The notes beneath the pieces are model-generated. The model had not been told where the DNA came from and searched no databases. It was given only the letters and a program-made list of their open reading frames with translations. The translations under genes were made by a program, and so were the position numbers. Of a DNA stretch of 64,000 nt, positions 60,332-64,000 are shown piece by piece. The stretch is taken from the NCBI RefSeq assembly GCF_000425425.1, contig NZ_AUDK01000001.1, positions 366,979-430,978 on the forward strand, written 5' to 3'. The DNA is from Flavobacterium daejeonense DSM 17708 (lineage in GTDB: Bacteria; Bacteroidota; Bacteroidia; Flavobacteriales; Flavobacteriaceae). Positions within the stretch are counted from its first letter, which is position 1, and each line of letters begins with the position of its first letter.

Positions 60332-61198
60332 TTACCATGAAAAATTTGTTTTTAATGTCTCTTCTTTTTTTATAGGATTTCTTGCTTTATCTGATGCCAG
60401 TTGCAATGCAGAGTCAGGCATATCATTTATCATTTTTTGAAGATTTTCACTTGCTTCTACAGTATGGTCTCCATATCGATCTCTGGACACTAATTTGTAC
60501 AAGTTATAATTGTAATTTTCGGCAATTACTTTTGTACTATCCAAACTTTGATTTATCTCTCTACTTTTCATTTCTTCCCATGATTTCTTCGCCCAGTTTA
60601 AAGCTTTAGTTTGGTTCAAAATCACCAATAGTTCTATATACTGTTTGTCGGTTAAAATAGCGGGTAATTGACTTCTTTCGTATTCTTTTAAATTTAAATC
60701 GGGGTTTGCTACTTTTTTATCACTCATAAGCCCCATTTGAATGAACAAATCGTCGATTTGTTTTTTGTTCAATTGCAGTTGATTGCTATTTTTTATAGCG
60801 TGAGCAAATTTTGAATTCTCTTTCATATTGAGAATTTTAGTACTCACAATGCTTTTGCTTTTTAAGGCTTGCAAATACAAATTGTTTACAGAATCGTATT
60901 TAGTGAATAAGTTTTCTAGGTCTTTGTTGGTTTTTTCTGTAGTAGCTCCACTCATCAATATTTTTTCTGTTTCCAATCTTTTGGTATAGAATAATTGATA
61001 TAGGGCATTATGAGTTTCCGTGTCTATATTTTGTGTTTTTGCAATCAATGATAAATTTGTTTTTGCTTCAACCTCGGCATTTTTGGCGACTTGTTGCAAA
61101 TACAGTTTTTTAAAGGTTTGTTGTTTGTCTGTTTGGGCATGCAATACATACGAAAACAGTGCTAAAACAATCATAATTTGTAATTTGTTTTTTTTCAT
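60332..61198 (-). CDS. Exported helical protein of unknown function
   Basis: 288 residues with a signal peptide ('LQIMIVLALFSYVLHAQTDK'). The mature part is Lys/Gln/Asn-rich and helical ('FKKLYLQQVAKNAEVEAKTN', 'QLQLNKKQIDDLFIQMGLMS', 'ILTDKQYIELLVILNQTKAL', 'WAKKSWEEMKSREIN'), with no enzyme motif and no Cys. Probably periplasmic or surface. It lies 51 nt from both neighbours (transglutaminase-like gene upstream, frameshifted lipoprotein downstream) on the same strand, so the three probably form one transcript of exported proteins. Confidence 0.6.
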   Translation of the reverse strand: MKKNKLQIMIVLALFSYVLHAQTDKQQTFKKLYLQQVAKNAEVEAKTNLSLIAKTQNIDTETHNALYQLFYTKRLETEKILMSGATTEKTNKDLENLFTKYDSVNNLYLQALKSKSIVSTKILNMKENSKFAHAIKNSNQLQLNKKQIDDLFIQMGLMSDKKVANPDLNLKEYERSQLPAILTDKQYIELLVILNQTKALNWAKKSWEEMKSREINQSLDSTKVIAENYNYNLYKLVSRDRYGDHTVEASENLQKMINDMPDSALQLASDKARNPIKKEETLKTNFSW

Positions 61199-61249
61199 AG
61201 TTAAAATTATTAGTCAATATTTATGGGTTAGGTAATTGATTCAAAAAAC

Positions 61250-62776
61250 TCAAAACCAAATTCGTTCCTTATTCTCATTAATTATAAATGGTCTTTCTTT
61301 GCCTTGAGAATATTCAGGAATAAGGAGTAAAAGAGCGTTTTTAGGTACTTTTTCAAAAACTAGCGTTTGGCTTCCAGCTATTGCTGTTTGTTCACCCAAA
61401 GAAACCCAATCAGTGTACCAATAATAGAGAATGTATTTTTTTTCGGGTCTGAATTTGAGGTATTTTTCCTGCTCTGCTATAGTTATAGTTTGAGTGTTTT
61501 CCAGATCGGGTTTTAGCGTTACTTGATGATTGTATCCCAAAGCTATTGGGTAAGCAGCAGGTTTAATTTTGTTATTGCTATAATAAGCAGGCAAAAAAAC
61601 GGCTCCTTTACATAAATTATCAAAGGTTACTTGCTCGTCTTTTATTTTTCCCCACCAAGTAGCCCTCCATTTCATACCGTTAAACACACAGGCGTAAGCA
61701 ACAGTTGGTCTGTTATTATCACTAAATAGTGATGTTGTGATACTGCTGGTTTGCCAGTATTGCTCTGTAACATCAAGATAGTTTTCTTTACGCATAAATC
61801 CAGGAGGTATTTGCTCTTTGGGCAGTATTGCTGCCAGAACATTAGGCTGGCGGGCGTAAGTAGTTCTTATCACTTTGGAGGGTTCCCTTGAGAAATTATC
61901 GATCTTTACATTAGCGGTTGAAACATCAAATGGAATCAGCTTGTCCTCTGACGAAAAACTACTGTTGAAAAAATGAGTACCTGTACTTGTAGCCCAAAAG
62001 GGCACACTTTCTACTGAGGCACAATAGCCCTGCGAACGAAGAATATAGGTCATTAGATTGGCTATATCATCACAGTTTCCTTTTTTACGGTTTAACAATT
62101 GTATAGGACCAAGATGCGGCAAGGGTTCTTTACGTTGCTCCAAATTCCAAGTATTAACAAACCAATTTCTAAAATCTTTAGCAAAATAGCGTATTGCCTT
62201 CTCGATGTCTTCATTTTTTAAACTATCTTGAATCCATCCAAATTTTTCTCGATACGTAATACGCCAATCTTGTAAGGGTTCTGTCCCTACTCGATAGGGT
62301 AATATATAGTTGCAAAAATTTTCGAATGATAGATTTTTATTTTGTGGCTTTTCCCAAAAAACAAAGGCATTTTCAATATTTTTTATCAAAAAATCAGCTT
62401 TGATTGCGTCAATATCTTTGTAAATGACGGGTATCGGTTTTAAATTTTTGTATTTTGGTTTTATTTCTTCAAAAGCCTTAACAGCAGTAGCAAAATCAGG
62501 ATAGTCCATTTCGTTATATGGAATTTTTTTGCCTGTCTCGTCTGCCCAATAATAATCCACAGAAGAATGAATATCTATATTACTTATTAAAAAATAAGTT
62601 GCTTTTAGCTTCAGACTGTCTCCTACATTTTGATTGTATTGATGAATAACTTTTTCTAGTTCACCTCGATTTTTTCCGGCTTTTACCAGAACATCTGTTA
62701 TTTTTTTTGGCAGATTATTTTGACTCATCGAACAAACTCCCGAAAGCAGGAGTATTGCATATATAATTTTAGTCAT
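61250..62776 (-). CDS. Exported transglutaminase-like protein
   Basis: 508 residues with a signal peptide ('IIYAILLLSGVCSMSQNN'). A transglutaminase-like core is visible around residues 210-290: 'LGPIQLLNRKKGNCDDIANL' places the Cys nucleophile, 'VPFWATSTGTHFFNSSF' the His, and 'IPFDVSTANVKIDNF' the Asp. The rest includes an N-terminal region and a C-terminal beta-rich part ('KYILYYWYTDWVSLGEQTAI', 'LVFEKVPKNALLLLIPEYSQ'). Similar exported transglutaminase-like proteins are common in Bacteroidota, often as peptidase-like enzymes of unknown substrate. First gene of the group with the helical protein and the frameshifted lipoprotein. Confidence 0.78.
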   Translation of the reverse strand: MTKIIYAILLLSGVCSMSQNNLPKKITDVLVKAGKNRGELEKVIHQYNQNVGDSLKLKATYFLISNIDIHSSVDYYWADETGKKIPYNEMDYPDFATAVKAFEEIKPKYKNLKPIPVIYKDIDAIKADFLIKNIENAFVFWEKPQNKNLSFENFCNYILPYRVGTEPLQDWRITYREKFGWIQDSLKNEDIEKAIRYFAKDFRNWFVNTWNLEQRKEPLPHLGPIQLLNRKKGNCDDIANLMTYILRSQGYCASVESVPFWATSTGTHFFNSSFSSEDKLIPFDVSTANVKIDNFSREPSKVIRTTYARQPNVLAAILPKEQIPPGFMRKENYLDVTEQYWQTSSITTSLFSDNNRPTVAYACVFNGMKWRATWWGKIKDEQVTFDNLCKGAVFLPAYYSNNKIKPAAYPIALGYNHQVTLKPDLENTQTITIAEQEKYLKFRPEKKYILYYWYTDWVSLGEQTAIAGSQTLVFEKVPKNALLLLIPEYSQGKERPFIINENKERIWF

Positions 62777-63092
62777 TCAGTTATTAGATTATATTTAAAC
62801 TGTTTTTTTAGGACGTTTTGTTGCTAGATAATATTTTGAAGCGAAAATACTATTAAATAAATCATAACGTATCCTGTACTATCCTGCCTCTGTTTAAAAA
62901 AATCTTCTGATATCAAATTCACTCGTGTACCAAAATATTGATTATGTCTTCTTTATATGAGGGTTAAAAGAATTATTTATTCTAAGAATAAAAAACATAC
63001 ATAAAATCTGGATAAATATTTTACAAAAATATATTTGTTTGAAGACTCATACAATACCCACTTTTAGTGATTTTTTTGTATTTCTTTTGATC
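62777..63092. other. Gene-free stretch
   Basis: About 315 nt of AT-rich DNA between the transglutaminase-like and symporter genes, with no credible reading frame. I see no clear promoter pair on the minus strand and no repeat shared with the rest of the window. It presumably holds the promoter of the transglutaminase-like operon. Confidence 0.5.
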
Positions 63093-63127
63093 ATAAAAAA
63101 AGTGGAATCAAACGAATTCGATTCCAC
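63093..63127 (-). terminator. Terminator of the symporter gene
   Basis: On the minus strand GTGGAATC (63127-63120) pairs with GATTCCAC (63109-63102), followed by TTTTTTT. It lies 30 nt past the symporter stop. Confidence 0.88.
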
Positions 63128-63156
63128 ATTTTCACATTTAAAACTATTATTTTCTT

Positions 63157-64000
63157 TTACCAGAACTTCACGTATAAAGCAGCAATAATCAATAAAGTGA
63201 TGATAATTAATACGGTAGTTTGCGGTTTTACTTTGAACATTTCAGTATCCAATTCAAACGCTTTTGGATTTACTTTTGGTCCTGCAAAACTAATTCCAAC
63301 CATCAATAACATCGTAAAGAAGAATGACAATCCCATACAAATGTGGAATGGAATTTCATACAATCCTTTTCCGTTTGGATAAGCCGTGTACAATAAAGTT
63401 TCATTTCCAAATAAAGCCGGTGCATATTCGTTGAATAATACAGACAATAAGAATCCTGCCAATACTCCCACAATCGCAGCCAATCCTGTTGTACGTTTCC
63501 AGAACATACCTAAGAAGAACATCGCAAATACTCCGGGACTGATGAATCCTGTATATTTTTGAATATAAGTAAATCCACCTACCCCTCCAATTCCTAAAAC
63601 ATCATTCCAGGTAAACATTACCGCTAAAACCATTGAAGCAAATACAGCCAAACGACCAATGTTTACCTGTTGTCTTTCTCCGGCATTTTTTTGAATGTAT
63701 TTTTTATGTACATCTAAGGTATAAATTGTAGAAATACTGTTTACTTTTCCAGCTAAAGAAGCCACGATAGCTGCTGTTAAAGCCGCAACCGAAAGTCCCT
63801 TTAAACCTGTAGGCAAGAAAGTTAACATCGCTGAGTAAGCTCCGTCTTTTCCTCCAACTAATTGTGGTAAATGTCCTCCTTGATATAAAACATAAGCCGC
63901 AATACCTGGTAACATTACAATTACAGGCATTAATAATTTTAATAATCCTGCAAATAAAATACCTGTACGGGCTGTTTGTAAATCAGCTCCCAAAGCTCTT
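63157..64000 (-). CDS. Sodium/sugar symporter of the SSS (SGLT) family, C-terminal part
   Basis: The frame stays open to the window edge, so the N-terminal half is missing. About 281 residues with seven or so helices are visible: 'ALGADLQTARTGILFAGLLK' with 'LLMPVIVMLPGIAAYVLY' (the region like vSGLT), 'SVAALTAAIVASLAGKVNSI' and 'STIYTLDVHKKYIQKNAGER', where the conserved SSxxxxS-type Na+-site helix lies, then 'FTYIQKYTGFISPGVFAMFF'. By family it imports a sugar with sodium; the sugar is not shown by this part. A terminator follows. Confidence 0.85.
   Translation of the reverse strand, partial: RALGADLQTARTGILFAGLLKLLMPVIVMLPGIAAYVLYQGGHLPQLVGGKDGAYSAMLTFLPTGLKGLSVAALTAAIVASLAGKVNSISTIYTLDVHKKYIQKNAGERQQVNIGRLAVFASMVLAVMFTWNDVLGIGGVGGFTYIQKYTGFISPGVFAMFFLGMFWKRTTGLAAIVGVLAGFLLSVLFNEYAPALFGNETLLYTAYPNGKGLYEIPFHICMGLSFFFTMLLMVGISFAGPKVNPKAFELDTEMFKVKPQTTVLIIITLLIIAALYVKFW

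Overview
The window is an AT-rich bacterial chromosome segment from a member of the Bacteroidota, most likely Flavobacterium or a close relative. The evidence is: the Bacteroidota promoter signature (TTG about 20 nt upstream of TAnnTTTG) before nuoA, the YceI-like gene and the siderophore receptor; a complete 14-gene nuo operon with a short NuoG; 2-oxoglutarate dehydrogenase genes typical of flavobacteria; many small lipoproteins and outer-membrane barrels; a TonB receptor with a carboxypeptidase-like N-terminal domain; and flavobacterial-type interspersed intergenic repeats. There is no rRNA, CRISPR array, phage or insertion sequence, and only one tRNA (Ser-GGA).

Layout. 1-4.5 kb: the end of a LacI/GntR-type sensor protein, a YoaK-family membrane protein, tRNA-Ser, type I asparaginase, an acyltransferase and a TatD nuclease. 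4.6-13.8 kb: the most unusual region. A minus-strand ECF sigma factor and its presumed membrane anti-sigma factor (TPR in the periplasm) face plus-strand genes for a lipoprotein, a PKD/outer-membrane-barrel protein, a broken GxxExxY gene inside an inverted-repeat element, an exported TPR-CHAT protease-like protein, a retropepsin-like protease and a lectin/GH16-like lipoprotein. Between the divergent halves lie four copies of GGG(G/T)TAAC-N17-GAT(A/T)TA, which look like tandem ECF promoters. 13.9-22 kb: ThuA-like protein, odhB and odhA, a barrel protein, a frameshifted small gene and a prenyl diphosphate synthase. 22-29 kb: YceI-like protein and a TetR-TolC-adaptor-RND efflux operon. 29-35 kb: AhpD-like protein, then a siderophore uptake operon (TonB receptor, two small membrane proteins, PepSY reductase-like protein). 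35-51 kb: aspS, cold-shock gene and nuoA-N. 51-57 kb: DsbA-like protein, a Gfo/Idh/MocA oxidoreductase, two paralogous small exported proteins flanking an AraC regulator and sharing an identical 26-bp upstream element, and a umuC-umuD pair in reversed order. 57-64 kb: O-antigen-ligase-like protein, several exported proteins of unknown role (one frameshifted), a transglutaminase-like protein and the end of a Na+/sugar symporter.

How genes work together. The nuo operon and odhAB serve aerobic energy metabolism. The efflux operon and the siderophore operon are self-contained modules. The ECF sigma/CHAT/retropepsin region reads as a trans-envelope proteolytic signalling module in which the sigma factor may drive its own neighbours; this is inference from layout, domains and the promoter-like repeats. 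At least three small genes show single frameshifts, so either these are decaying genes or the assembly has some indels.
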